From NCBI RefSeq assembly GCF_002162135.1, contig NZ_CP021382.1, positions 4,958,001-5,022,000 on the forward strand: DNA of 64,000 nucleotides. The letters run 5' to 3'. Position numbers and translations under genes: made by a program. Of this stretch, positions 20,860-30,668 are shown one piece after another. The notes beneath the pieces were generated by a model. The model was not told the origin of the DNA. It did no database searches and saw only the letters and a program-made list of their open reading frames with translations. Position 1 is the first letter of the stretch, and each line of letters begins with the position of its first letter. The stretch comes from Cellvibrio sp. PSBB006 (GTDB lineage: Bacteria > Pseudomonadota > Gammaproteobacteria > Pseudomonadales > Cellvibrionaceae).

Positions 20860-23217
20860 ATGCCCCAAGCCTTCCTGCTAACCCGTCAATGGCGTGATAC
20901 CCGCGAGGGCGTCGTGCTCGATTTTTGGTGGGCAACAGAGCAGGGCGCCCGATGGACCCAAACGCTGGGGCAGGAGGTGGTATTTTTTATTGCGCGGGCC
21001 GACGCCGGGGAAGCGACGCCATTGTTGCGCAACCTGCGCCACTGGCGCAGTGCGGAAGTCGACCTCAAAACATTTCGCGATCAACCGGTCAACGCACTGT
21101 ATTTCCGCAGCCATCGTACAGCTCGCGATGCCCAACAATTATTCGATCGCGCCGGTATTCATTATTGGGAAGCCGATATTCGCCCACCAGAGCGATACCT
21201 GATGGAACGCTTTGTCACGGCCGCCGCGCAACTGACCTTCTCTGAACCTTCTGTCCCTGCCGACAAACCGCAACGCAACCCACGTATTGCACCTTCCGAC
21301 TATCGCCCCGCGTTGCGTATGGTGTCCCTGGACATTGAAACCTCCATGGATGCCAAACAACTCTATTCAATTGCTGTTTGGACAGAGGCAGAGCAGCGTA
21401 TCTTTATGGTGGGCGAAGGTCCGTCAATGGAGAATCTGATTTATTGCCGCGACGCGAAACAGTGCCTGCAAACTTTTTTCCAATGGCTTGCCGACAATGA
21501 TCCCGATATTTTAATTGGCTGGAATCTGGTGCAGTTTGATCTATGGGTGTTGGAAACCCTGTGTCAGCGGGACGGTATTACGCTGGCACTGGGGCGTGGC
21601 GGGCAATCAGTCCATTGGCGACAGGAAGAAGGCGAGGGTGGCCGACGCTACATCACAATGCCTGGGCGTGTTGCGCTGGACGGTATCGAATTATTAAAAG
21701 CGGCCAATTATCGCTTCGACAGTTACTCCTTACAGAACGTTGCCGAGACCTTGTTGGGGGAAGGAAAATTATTGCAGGGGCCGGGACGCGGCGAAGAAAT
21801 TACTGACCTTTTTCTTACCGATAAACCCGCTCTGGCCGCCTACAACCTGCGCGATTGTGAATTGGTCTGGCAGATCTTTGCCGATCAAAAATTGCTGCAC
21901 TTCGCGATGGAACGCAGCCAACTGACAGGGTTGTTACTGGACCGTAGCGGCGGTTCCGTGGCCGCGTTTGAATATTCCTATTTACCGCGTTTGCATCGGC
22001 GCGGTTACATCGCGCCCAATCTCGGAGAACTTGAGTCGGACATCATCAGCCCGGGCGGCTATGTGATGAATTCGCAGCCTGGCATTTACGACAATGTCTT
22101 GGTGCTGGACTTTAAAAGTCTGTATCCCAGCATCATGCGCACATTTTTAATTGATCCCTGCGCATTCTGGTTGGCGCAACATCAATCACTGTCTACCGAG
22201 CAAGTCGTACCGGGTTTTAACGGCGCCTGCTTTGCGCGGGAAGGGCATATTCTGCCGCAGGTCATTGAACATTTGTCGACGGCGCGCGATCAAGCCAAAG
22301 CCGAAAAAAACGCGCCGCTATCCCACGCCATCAAAATTATTATGAATTCTTTTTACGGTGTACTTGGCTCAACCGGTTGCCGTTTTTTTGATCCACGTAT
22401 CAGCAGCTCCATCACCTTGCGCGGACATGAGATCATTCAGCGCAGTCGCGACTGGATTGAACAACAGGGTTACACGGTGATTTATGGCGATACCGATTCG
22501 TTGTTTGTGTGGCTCGAAAATCACAGTGTGGATACAACCCCCAAGTCATCCGATCAATGTCAACAAATCGGCGCGCGCCTTGCGCGGGAGTTAAATATCT
22601 GGTGGCAAACAACCATCGCGGATTCGTTCAATTTGCCCTGCGCTCTTGAAATTCAATTCGAAACTCATTATCTGCGCTTTCTCATGCCCACCATGCGCGG
22701 CTCTGACCTGGGCACCAAAAAACGCTACGCCGGTGTGGTGGATAAAAACGGCAAACGGGAACTGGTATTCAAAGGGCTGGAAAATGTTCGTACTGACTGG
22801 ACTCTATTAGCACGCGAATTTCAGATGGCGCTCTACGCCAAAATTTTTGCCGGAGAAGATTATCGGGATTTTGTTCGTGCAACGGCGCAAGCCGTGCTGG
22901 CGGGCGAGCGGGATGCCGAGTTAATTTATCGCAAACGCCTGCGTCGCCAACTGCACGAATACCAAAAAAATGTACCGCCCCATGTGCAGGCCGCGCGCAA
23001 ATTGCAACAGTGGACCGGCGAGCGGTTACGGCGCGGTGACTGGATTGACTATGTGATCACCACCAGTGGTGCCGAACCGGTGGCGGCGCAACAAAGTCCT
23101 CTGGATTACCAGCACTATGTTGATAAGCAATTAACGCCGGTAGCGGATACGATCTTACATTTTGTCGAGCAATCCCTGGCAGAACTGGTTGATAGCCAAC
23201 TGACATTATTCAAGTGA
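20860..23217 (+). CDS. polB: DNA polymerase II (family B)
   Basis: A proofreading family-B polymerase induced by DNA damage, used in restart and bypass at stalled forks. At 785 residues it matches E. coli Pol II (783). The exonuclease motifs are present: Exo I SLDIETSM, Exo II LIGWNLVQFDLW, Exo III YNLRDCEL. So are the polymerase motifs: A LDFKSLYPSIMRTF, B KIIMNSFYGVLGS, C YGDTDSLFVW, all with their catalytic acids. A GAGG site precedes the ATG at 20860. A LexA box and a terminator of the previous gene lie just upstream, so it is a separate SOS unit, possibly reading into the small gene at 23291. Confidence 0.97.
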   Translation: MPQAFLLTRQWRDTREGVVLDFWWATEQGARWTQTLGQEVVFFIARADAGEATPLLRNLRHWRSAEVDLKTFRDQPVNALYFRSHRTARDAQQLFDRAGIHYWEADIRPPERYLMERFVTAAAQLTFSEPSVPADKPQRNPRIAPSDYRPALRMVSLDIETSMDAKQLYSIAVWTEAEQRIFMVGEGPSMENLIYCRDAKQCLQTFFQWLADNDPDILIGWNLVQFDLWVLETLCQRDGITLALGRGGQSVHWRQEEGEGGRRYITMPGRVALDGIELLKAANYRFDSYSLQNVAETLLGEGKLLQGPGRGEEITDLFLTDKPALAAYNLRDCELVWQIFADQKLLHFAMERSQLTGLLLDRSGGSVAAFEYSYLPRLHRRGYIAPNLGELESDIISPGGYVMNSQPGIYDNVLVLDFKSLYPSIMRTFLIDPCAFWLAQHQSLSTEQVVPGFNGACFAREGHILPQVIEHLSTARDQAKAEKNAPLSHAIKIIMNSFYGVLGSTGCRFFDPRISSSITLRGHEIIQRSRDWIEQQGYTVIYGDTDSLFVWLENHSVDTTPKSSDQCQQIGARLARELNIWWQTTIADSFNLPCALEIQFETHYLRFLMPTMRGSDLGTKKRYAGVVDKNGKRELVFKGLENVRTDWTLLAREFQMALYAKIFAGEDYRDFVRATAQAVLAGERDAELIYRKRLRRQLHEYQKNVPPHVQAARKLQQWTGERLRRGDWIDYVITTSGAEPVAAQQSPLDYQHYVDKQLTPVADTILHFVEQSLAELVDSQLTLFK

Positions 23218-23290
23218 CCTCTCGGCGGCTTGTTTATCACTTGGCAGGCGTTTAGCATCTCAACATTGTTTATTGAACGTGAGAACTGAT

Positions 23291-23698
23291 ATGGAAGCGG
23301 AAGAGATTATCGACATGCTGCGCGACAGCAACCAGCCTGTACCCGTGCCCCTGGATTTACCGGATGAAGATGTGCTGGTGGAAGTAGAAGAGCAAATCCT
23401 GTTACCCATCCCCCGCGATATGCGGACCTACCTGCTCGAAGCCAGTGATGTGATTTTTGGCTCACTGGAACCGGTCACGGCAGCTGATCCGTATTCCCAC
23501 ACCTATCTGCCGGAAGTGGCTGCGGTGGCTTGGTCACTGGGCGTGCCCCGTTATCTGGTGCCCTTGTGCGAGGACAACGGCAGCTACTATTGCGTCGAGC
23601 CGGAAGGTGAGGTGGTGTTGTGGCGTGACGGCGACCTGACGGATGAAACCTGGCCATCCGTGTGGCATTGGATTCACGATGTCTGGCTGGAGAGCTGA
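23291..23698 (+). CDS. SMI1/KNR4 (SUKH) family protein
   Basis: A 135-residue soluble acidic protein. The ATG at 23291 is preferred over an in-frame TTG at 23273. The core resembles the SMI1/KNR4 fold: RTYLLEASDVIFGSLEPV, then TYLPEVAAVAWSLGVPRYLVPL and YYCVEPEGEVVLW. Members serve as immunity proteins to contact-dependent toxins or as general protein-binding modules. No toxin gene is nearby, so an immunity role has no support here. It follows polB by 73 bases and might be co-transcribed. Confidence 0.75.
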   Translation: MEAEEIIDMLRDSNQPVPVPLDLPDEDVLVEVEEQILLPIPRDMRTYLLEASDVIFGSLEPVTAADPYSHTYLPEVAAVAWSLGVPRYLVPLCEDNGSYYCVEPEGEVVLWRDGDLTDETWPSVWHWIHDVWLES

Positions 23699-23831
23699 GC
23701 GCCGTTCTCCAAGCCGCAGATCGTCGATCACAATGCTCATATTTATCGTATATTTTTGTTAATCCCCTGCCAGAAGCTGCTCTTTTCGGGTAAGTTTGAC
23801 CAGAAGATAACAACCCATAAGAGAGTAAAAC

Positions 23832-24674
23832 ATGCGTTTACACCATCTGGCTGTCCTGGCCGCCCTCACCTTTACCACCGCGTGCAGTGCCACCGATCCC
23901 ATCGCCCAAACCCCGCGTGAAAATCCGGATGAAAAAGTCTGGGTCGACCTGTTCAACGGGCGCGACCTCAACGACTGGACCGTCAAGATCAACGGTTATC
24001 CGGCGGGCGAAAATGCTTTTAATACCTTCCGTGTGCAAGACGGCATCATGCAGGCCCGTTACGACGAATACAGTGAATTCGGTAATCACTTTGGCCATAT
24101 CTTCTACAACGGCGGCCCTTACTCCCATTACATCCTGCAAGTTGAATATCGCTTTGTCGGCGAACAGGTCAAGGGTGGTCCGGCTTGGGCTTGGCGTAAC
24201 AACGGCATCATGTATCACGCCCAATCGCCGCTGGAGATGGGTGTTAACCAGGATTTTCCTTCCTGTATCGAGTACCAGTTGCTCGGCGGCGACGGCGAGA
24301 AACCCCGCACCACGGCCAACCTTTGTACGCCTGGAACCCATGTGGTTATCGACGGCGAGCTGCGCACCGATCACTGCATCGTTTCTACCAGTAAGACTTA
24401 CCATGGCGATCAATGGGTGACGATGGAGCTGCATGTGGAGGGCAATAAACTGGCCCAGCACATCATTGATGGTGAGGTGGTCATGGAATACAGCGGTATG
24501 CAACTGGACGACGGAACGCCGCGCGACAGCGGTTATATCGCCTTTCAGGCGGAAACCCACCCCACGGATATCCGGTCGGTGCGTATGTTGAATCTGGAGG
24601 GGTGTATGGATGAGAGGGCGAGTAACTACAAGTCTTATCTGGTGAAACACGATCCTAAGGCTTGCCGTTATTAA
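23832..24674 (+). CDS. DUF1080 (3-keto-disaccharide hydrolase family) lipoprotein
   Basis: A 280-residue lipoprotein with signal MRLHHLAVLAALTFTTAC. DUF1080 proteins have a jelly-roll fold like concanavalin-type glucanases, and some hydrolyse 3-keto-glycosides. Family landmarks are WVDLFNGRDLNDWTVKING near residue 40, NNGIMYHAQ, and a late VRMLNLEGC. Extra cysteines (PSCIEYQ, ANLCTPG, DHCIVS, GCMDERASN) suggest disulfides in the mature protein. The gene faces a large dehydrogenase/cytochrome c gene across hairpin repeat copy 2. DUF1080 and such dehydrogenases often occur together in Planctomycetes and Verrucomicrobia, and may act on the same substrates. Confidence 0.85.
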   Translation: MRLHHLAVLAALTFTTACSATDPIAQTPRENPDEKVWVDLFNGRDLNDWTVKINGYPAGENAFNTFRVQDGIMQARYDEYSEFGNHFGHIFYNGGPYSHYILQVEYRFVGEQVKGGPAWAWRNNGIMYHAQSPLEMGVNQDFPSCIEYQLLGGDGEKPRTTANLCTPGTHVVIDGELRTDHCIVSTSKTYHGDQWVTMELHVEGNKLAQHIIDGEVVMEYSGMQLDDGTPRDSGYIAFQAETHPTDIRSVRMLNLEGCMDERASNYKSYLVKHDPKACRY

Positions 24675-24701
24675 GGTGGCGGGTTATTGGTGCCACAATA
24701 C

Positions 24702-24810
24702 GTTTTGGAAGGGGAGAGAGGGTTTCGAAAACGCGGTGAATACGTCCCTGTAGCTCCCTCACGTCGTCCCTGACGTGAGGGTTTCGAAACCCTCTCTCCC
24801 CTTCCAAAAC
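24702..24810. repeat. Convergent-junction hairpin repeat, copy 2
   Basis: The left arm (GTTTTGGAAGGGGAGAGAG, from 24702) is complementary to the right arm (CTCTCTCCCCTTCCAAAAC, ending 24810). The enclosed core is ACGCGGTGAATACGTCCC then TGTAGCTCC, followed by the inner hairpin CCCTCACGTC / GACGTGAGGG. The inner stem has a paired change (C-G in place of the A-T of the other copies), which supports selection for pairing. It lies between the stops of two convergent genes. Confidence 0.87.
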
Positions 24811-24886
24811 TCACATTGAGTTAAGTGAGTAGATGGGCAGTTACCCCCCAAAAATTTGTTATGGACTTTGAGGGGTAAATAATAGG

Positions 24887-27800
24887 TTAATGCTTCTCCG
24901 CCTCTTCCTCTTCCCCGGTCAAGGTCACCAGATACGCTACCAGGTCACGCAGTTGGGCGCGGTCCAGCAAGTAGCCCATGGGCGGCATACCCGACACACC
25001 CGGTTCGATTTTGCTGATATCGGCTTTTGCCAGTTGATGGGTTTTGTCTGCGGCGACCAGGGTGATCTCCGTTGCTGTTTCTGCTTCAAAGAAGCCTTCG
25101 ATACGTTCGCCGTTGGGCATTACTGCGGTAATGCGGCCGAAGCCGGGGGCGATGCGGGCGCCTGGCGCAACCATGGCTTCTAACAATTGTTCGCGGGTTA
25201 AGGTGGTGCTGATGTTGGTTAACACTGGTCCGACCATAGTGCCGCGATGGCCGACCATATGGCAGCGCACACATTGGGCGGCGCTGTTGTAGCGGAACAG
25301 GTCCTGTCCGGCTTGCACATCGCCGCCGAGTAGAGCCTCGCGATATTTTTCCAGCGGATTGTTGGGGTCTTTGCGGCTTTCGTAATCTGCCAGCAACGTT
25401 TTCAGCTCGGCGGTATCGGCTTTTTCCGCGGCGGTAATGACTTCCAGTTGCACAGCTGGCTCAATCTTGTCATCAATCAGCGCTTGTACTTTTTCTGCCA
25501 GCACCTGGTGTGCTTCCGGCGCCTCGACATTGGCGAGGGAGATGTAGGCCGCTTGCTGTTCGCCGACACTGCCGGTATCCAGCAGGATGCGATGCATCTC
25601 TACAACATCCTTAACCGGCAGGTCCAGGGTGGGCAGCAAGCCCAGAGCGGTCATGCGCACGTCCTGGTCTTTATCATTCATGGCGGCAAAGACTGCGTCG
25701 CCCATGGCTTCATACTGGAGTTTTTGCAGATTATTCAGCGCTGCGATGCGCACGCGCGGACTCTTATCCTTACGCATCACCTCATTCAGTTGTGTCAGGG
25801 CTTCGGTGAAACCGAGGTCACCCAGCGCAAAAACAGCGGCTTCGCGTACCGCCGGCGTGTTGTCCGCCAGCAGCGCAGGGTAGGCGGCTTGCAGCGCGAC
25901 ACGTGCGTCGTCAGCATTGTTTTTAATGGCGCCGCGATATTGGCCAGTGACCCGATCAAATGCTGAGGTTTCGCCCCAAACACCCAGCGCTTTTATTGCC
26001 TCGGCGCGCAAATCGCCCGCCTCTTTTGATTGGGCAAAATTAACCAGACGTGTCGCGGCGTCGGGGGTACCGACATAGAGATTGGCATTGATAACACGGC
26101 GCAACAAAGGTTCGTTGGTAAAGCGGGCTTGCTCCAGCATCCGGGCCAATACAGGCAGTGCTGGCTTAACAAACGCATCATCGTTGATGGCGCGCGCCGC
26201 GTTGGTGACCACAAACTCACTCTTGTCGCTCAGGAACCGTTCCAGTTCGGGGCTTTGCATGCGACGCAGTGCAATCACGGCGGCGATGCGTACAGCTTCC
26301 GAAGAATGGTTGGCCAGTTCCGCCAAAGCAGCCTCATTGCCGATGCGACCCAATGCGATAGCACCGGCCTGGCGCAGATAAATATCCTGATCATTGTTCT
26401 CAGTCAGCATGGCCACCAGCGGCGCTATGGCACTATCCGCGCCGATACGGCCCAGGGCTTGGGCGGCAAAGAATACGGTGCGGGGATTATCGTCAGACAA
26501 TGCCTTGATCAGCAAATCAGTCGCTTTGGCATAGGTCACATCGCCGAGCAAACGCGCCGCCTGGGCACGGATTTCCGGATCTTGATCGCTTAGCAGCGCG
26601 ACCAGCGGTTCGGCGTGAGCCTGATCCTGGCGCGCCAACTGGCCCAATCCCCACATGCCGTGGATGCGCGCCAGTTGATGCTCCTGTTGTTCAATCGCGG
26701 CCAGCAGCGCAGGCACCGCCTGGCGTTCCGCCAACTCAAACTGGGCTTTCTGGCGGACGCGCATATCGGGATGTTGCAACAGGGACGCTAATTGTTCTGG
26801 CGTGTGTTGACTGAAATCCTCGGCCAATTTGGCCTGGGTATCCCGGCGTTGCTCACTGCCGATCTCGGCGGGTTTATCCAGCTTCCAGATGCGGCCCTTG
26901 CCATTGCGGCCCCAGCCTTCAATCCAGTCGCTCATATAGAGTGCGCCGTCCGGGCCGAAATCGAGGCCGGTGCCTTGTACGCCGCGAAATACCTTTTTAT
27001 CGCTGGTGAGCTTGAATGACGCACCTTCAGGTTCGAGGGTAAATGCATTGATGCCAGAGCGCGGCGCCGAGCCCACAAACTCCACCACAAAGAAATGATT
27101 CTGCCATTCTTCACCCAGCGCTGTACCGGGGTTGTAGACCATGCCAGCCGGACCGGAATGATAGGGTGCCAGGGGTGGCAGGAGATGCGCCGCCTGGTCT
27201 TTGAAATGGGGCTTGTAGTAACTCTCGTCCATCCACACCTTGTAGGTGTTGTTTTTGGGATCTTTGTATTTGCCCAATTGCCAATTGATCCGCCAGCCGC
27301 TGTCCGAGCCATCAATCAAATAAGCCAGGCGCTCGAACTCTCCCTCATGGTCGCCATCGTTGTCGACGGTGATCAGGTTGCCGTATTTATCAAAGGTGAA
27401 TTCATGGGTGTTGCGTAGGCCATGGGCGAAGACTTCAAAGTTGGAACCGTCCGGTTCGCTGCGAACAATGACGCCCTGATCGGGGTAGTTCCAGTGTTTG
27501 CCTTTGGCGTCGGTGGTGTTCAGGCCAATATCGCCGATACCGTAATAAATACGGCCATCCGGCCCGACCGTCATACCCGACATGCCGTGCCCGCTGAAGC
27601 CGATATGGATAGAAAAACCGTCAGCCAGTGGGGTTGTGGTATCTGCCGCGCCATCGCCATCGGTATCTTTTGCTTGCCAGGAGCCGGGGCCCACGGCGAG
27701 GAAAACTTCATCGCGGTGGTTGTGATATTCGATACCGCCCAGTACATCGGTGACCTCTTCGTTGAAGTCACGCAGGAAAACCTGTGAGTGATCTGCGCGG

Positions 27801-28354
27801 CCATCACCGGATTTATCCTCTAGAACCAGGACTTCTTCCTTCTCCACCGCCAGGTCGCGCCAGTCGTGGGAGCCGTCTTTATTGCGGTCCGGCAGCCAGG
27901 TGTTTTGCTGGCTCTTTTCCGGCGCCAGTTCGCTACGCAGGAACTGGCGACGATCCTCCACTGAGCGGAATGCTACCGATGGGAATTCCCACTGCGGGTA
28001 GCCACGAATATCAAATTCGGAGTTGTTGCTGCGGTTGGTAACGGCGACCCAGACGCGATTCCGGTTATCCACGCTGATCGCAACCGGATCACCCAACAAT
28101 TTTTCCGAGGCCCAAAGCTGGGCTTCCAGCCCCTCTGCCGGTACCAGATTGACTTGCTGGTTGATGCTGGCAGCGGTTTTTTTTGCTTCATCGTCAGTCA
28201 CCTGACGTATTTCCAGCGCGGCTTTCGAACTTGCACTGCTGGCTGTCTCCGTCGGCGGCGGTGTTTGCGGTGCTTCGGGTGAACAGGCAGAGATCAATAA
28301 CAGAGGTAATAGCAAGATGGATGACGAGCGAATCAGGGAATAGGTTTTTTTCAT
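24887..28354 (-). CDS. Large membrane-bound dehydrogenase-type lipoprotein with HEAT repeats and C-terminal cytochrome c
   Basis: About 1155 residues from the ATG at 28354 (ATG 28360 and GTG 28366 are alternatives), with a lipoprotein signal ending LLISAC. Residues about 50-480 form a propeller-like domain of the putative membrane-bound dehydrogenase family seen in Pirellula and Verrucomicrobium (GFSGHGMSGMTVGPDGRIY, HGLRNTHEFTFDKYGNL). Residues about 510-960 are HEAT repeats (DPEIRAQAARLLGDVTYAKA and similar). A C-terminal cytochrome c domain has one haem site, CVRCH, near residue 1028. It probably oxidises a sugar or alcohol outside the cytoplasm and passes electrons to its own haem; the substrate is unknown. 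Confidence 0.85.
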   Translation of the reverse strand: MKKTYSLIRSSSILLLPLLLISACSPEAPQTPPPTETASSASSKAALEIRQVTDDEAKKTAASINQQVNLVPAEGLEAQLWASEKLLGDPVAISVDNRNRVWVAVTNRSNNSEFDIRGYPQWEFPSVAFRSVEDRRQFLRSELAPEKSQQNTWLPDRNKDGSHDWRDLAVEKEEVLVLEDKSGDGRADHSQVFLRDFNEEVTDVLGGIEYHNHRDEVFLAVGPGSWQAKDTDGDGAADTTTPLADGFSIHIGFSGHGMSGMTVGPDGRIYYGIGDIGLNTTDAKGKHWNYPDQGVIVRSEPDGSNFEVFAHGLRNTHEFTFDKYGNLITVDNDGDHEGEFERLAYLIDGSDSGWRINWQLGKYKDPKNNTYKVWMDESYYKPHFKDQAAHLLPPLAPYHSGPAGMVYNPGTALGEEWQNHFFVVEFVGSAPRSGINAFTLEPEGASFKLTSDKKVFRGVQGTGLDFGPDGALYMSDWIEGWGRNGKGRIWKLDKPAEIGSEQRRDTQAKLAEDFSQHTPEQLASLLQHPDMRVRQKAQFELAERQAVPALLAAIEQQEHQLARIHGMWGLGQLARQDQAHAEPLVALLSDQDPEIRAQAARLLGDVTYAKATDLLIKALSDDNPRTVFFAAQALGRIGADSAIAPLVAMLTENNDQDIYLRQAGAIALGRIGNEAALAELANHSSEAVRIAAVIALRRMQSPELERFLSDKSEFVVTNAARAINDDAFVKPALPVLARMLEQARFTNEPLLRRVINANLYVGTPDAATRLVNFAQSKEAGDLRAEAIKALGVWGETSAFDRVTGQYRGAIKNNADDARVALQAAYPALLADNTPAVREAAVFALGDLGFTEALTQLNEVMRKDKSPRVRIAALNNLQKLQYEAMGDAVFAAMNDKDQDVRMTALGLLPTLDLPVKDVVEMHRILLDTGSVGEQQAAYISLANVEAPEAHQVLAEKVQALIDDKIEPAVQLEVITAAEKADTAELKTLLADYESRKDPNNPLEKYREALLGGDVQAGQDLFRYNSAAQCVRCHMVGHRGTMVGPVLTNISTTLTREQLLEAMVAPGARIAPGFGRITAVMPNGERIEGFFEAETATEITLVAADKTHQLAKADISKIEPGVSGMPPMGYLLDRAQLRDLVAYLVTLTGEEEEAEKH

Positions 28355-28559
28355 GGACATCTTCACAAGAGGGTTAGTTATTGTGTGGTTATCTTATTTA
28401 TATGGCTAAGGCTAGCGGGAGTATAAGTGAATGGCTGCCACTCGCGTTGAGCCTAGACATTACTTAACAAAAACTCACGCCAGCCTCTGGTAGGGCTGAG
28501 CGGATGAGAACCAGATCTCACTCTTCGATCCTCTTGTCGCTGTCGGACTGGAGACTTGT

Positions 28560-29420
28560 GTGCCATGCGCTACACTAACAGTTACCCGCGTTAACAGCGC
28601 ACCTGCTGTTATCAGACGACGTTCTCTCTGGACCACACTTACCGTGCATGTATCAATATTGTCCGCCCGCGCTGCCGGGTGGCTCGCTGGATCAGTCGCT
28701 CTGTTTTTGGCATCCGTCAGTGATGCCCAGACGGTCTATGCGCAAACGCATCACGAAGTGGGCCAGACCGAAAGTACACCTGCGTCAGCCAAGCCCAACA
28801 GCTTCAGCGACGGCAAGGCGGACAAGGCAAAGCCGAACCTGAGGGTCTACAAATACAATAAAGATGGGGTTGTTTCTTTTTCGGATCGGGCACCTATGAG
28901 CACCCGGTACGAAGTGGTCACCTACAGTTGTTTCGCCTGTAATCCCGCTTCAAAGGTCGATTGGTACTCCATCAAACTGAACACCCACGCATTTACCTAT
29001 CCCATAGATTCAGCGGCCCGGAAACATGATGTTGATCGCGCCTTGGTTCGTGCTGTGATCCATGCGGAATCGGCCTTTCGTGAAAGTGTTATCTCACGCA
29101 AAGGCGCGGTGGGGTTGATGCAGTTGATGCCGGGTACGGCGCGGGATATGGGCGTGAAAGATGCTTTGTCGCCCGCCCAGAATATCCACGGCGGGGTCAG
29201 GTATCTGGCTTATCTTCTGAAACTTCACGGCGGGAATATCACGCTGGCCGTGGCTGCCTACAACGCCGGGCCCGGCGCGGTGAAACGCTACGATGGTATA
29301 CCGCCCTACGCTGAAACCGAGGCTTACGTTAAGCGTGTGCGTATCCTGCACAAGCGTTATAAAGATGCGCTGGCGGAGATCGATGTGGCCAAGGCTTCAC
29401 ATCAGGCAAGCAATTTTTAA
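28560..29420 (+). CDS. SLT-domain lytic transglycosylase
   Basis: Cleaves peptidoglycan glycan strands to 1,6-anhydro ends in the periplasm. The C-terminal SLT (Slt70-type) domain, about residues 150-265, is complete: AVIHAESAFRE with the catalytic Glu, GAVGLMQLMPGTARDMGV, then AVAAYNAGPGAVKRY. Before it lies a short DUF4124-like segment (VYKYNKDGVVSFSDRAP) that often precedes SLT domains. The N-terminal start is unclear: GTG at 28560 gives a long leader before the hydrophobic segment (WLAGSVALFLASVSDAQ), and GTG at 28642 is possible. It is divergent from the large dehydrogenase gene. Confidence 0.88.
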   Translation: MPCATLTVTRVNSAPAVIRRRSLWTTLTVHVSILSARAAGWLAGSVALFLASVSDAQTVYAQTHHEVGQTESTPASAKPNSFSDGKADKAKPNLRVYKYNKDGVVSFSDRAPMSTRYEVVTYSCFACNPASKVDWYSIKLNTHAFTYPIDSAARKHDVDRALVRAVIHAESAFRESVISRKGAVGLMQLMPGTARDMGVKDALSPAQNIHGGVRYLAYLLKLHGGNITLAVAAYNAGPGAVKRYDGIPPYAETEAYVKRVRILHKRYKDALAEIDVAKASHQASNF

Positions 29421-29544
29421 TTATTCGTCCGCTGTACCCCCCCTCAATCCATCCTGAAGAAAATTAATTTAAACGCCGTTTTGACTAAACTTTGCGCAAT
29501 TTTTGCCGCTATCCACATTATTGGCTTGTGGAGGAGCTACGCGA

Positions 29545-30606
29545 ATGATTGTCACCAATGCCACGATTGCGATGGCCAGTCGCCATCAATACCAGGAAAC
29601 CCATGAGCTTGAAGAGCGTTTGCTCATCCTGCCGGAGGCAAGGGATGCAGTTGCATCGCCACATACACAGGCGAGCCAGCCTGCCCCGGTCAATATTTCA
29701 CCCCATGGCTTTTCCCTCAACCTGCTGGCCTCCCAGGTTAATCGACAGCGTTTCGATCTAACTACAGGGCTGGACGCCCAGTCCCGTATCAACCTCCTGA
29801 TCTTGCAAATGATGTTTGAACAGGTCATGGGCCGGCCGCTGCATCTGATGGCTCCGGCGGATGTGAATCAGAGTGAGCGGGGAGCATCTACCTCGTTGGA
29901 CCTGGCGCTACCGCTGCCGCCGACAACGAACGCCACGGCTGGAGGCCTAGTTTATGAGCGACGGGAACGTTATCGGGAAACTGAGCAACTGGTATTTCAG
30001 GCTACCGGGCTTATAGAAACAGCGGATGGCCGCACGATCAGCTTCGGCTCCAGTTTGCGCATGTCGCGCGATTATTACGAAGAATCCAGCCTAATTATTC
30101 GGCAGGGCCAGGTGGCCAGCATTGATCCGCTGGTGATTAACTTTGACGGCAAAGGTGCTGCCTTATCGCAAACCCGATTCGCCTTTGACCTGGACAGCGA
30201 CGGTACCGAAGACCAGATTGCCATGCTCGGCTCCGGCAGCGGATTCCTGGCGCTGGATCGCAACGGTGACGGCACCATCAACGACGGCAGTGAACTCTTT
30301 GGTCCGAGTTCCGGGCGCGGCTTTGAAGAGCTGGCGCAGTATGATGAGGACAGTAATCAGTTTATTGATGAGGCTGACAGCATTTATTCCCGTCTGCGCA
30401 TCTGGCTCATGAACGAAGATGGTTCCAGTCAATTGGTCGGTCTTGGCGAAAAAGGAATAGGTGCCATTTATCTTGGCCATGTCACCAGTCCGTTTCAATT
30501 GAAGGATCAACAAAACCGATCATTGGGAGAGGTGGTTAATAGCGGCGTTTATCTGACGGAGACGGGCGAGGTTGGGACGGTACAGGAGATTAATCTGACG
30601 GTGTGA
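29545..30606 (+). CDS. Protein with Asp-rich calcium-type loops, function unknown
   Basis: A 353-residue protein. The ATG at 29545 has a good site (GGAGGAG) upstream; an earlier frame start at 29503 does not. No signal peptide or membrane helix is apparent. The second half carries EF-hand or dockerin-like acidic loops: DLDSDGTEDQ, DRNGDGTINDGSELF and DEDSNQFIDEADS. Such loops bind Ca2+ and, in this arrangement (LVINFDGKGA...FDLDSDG...ALDRNGDG), are common in gammaproteobacterial VCBS- or RTX-type proteins. The N-terminal half is unrecognised. It lies before hairpin repeat copy 3, facing the FG-GAP lipoprotein gene. Confidence 0.7.
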   Translation: MIVTNATIAMASRHQYQETHELEERLLILPEARDAVASPHTQASQPAPVNISPHGFSLNLLASQVNRQRFDLTTGLDAQSRINLLILQMMFEQVMGRPLHLMAPADVNQSERGASTSLDLALPLPPTTNATAGGLVYERRERYRETEQLVFQATGLIETADGRTISFGSSLRMSRDYYEESSLIIRQGQVASIDPLVINFDGKGAALSQTRFAFDLDSDGTEDQIAMLGSGSGFLALDRNGDGTINDGSELFGPSSGRGFEELAQYDEDSNQFIDEADSIYSRLRIWLMNEDGSSQLVGLGEKGIGAIYLGHVTSPFQLKDQQNRSLGEVVNSGVYLTETGEVGTVQEINLTV

Positions 30607-30668
30607 GTTGAACTCCGCTCCACTCAATCCTCACGACGAGGTGTGACGACTCAGGTACTTCGTAGTCC

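Noticed and set aside
23291..23698. Toxin-immunity system based on the SMI1/KNR4 protein
   Set aside because: No polymorphic toxin, CdiB or secretion gene is adjacent.
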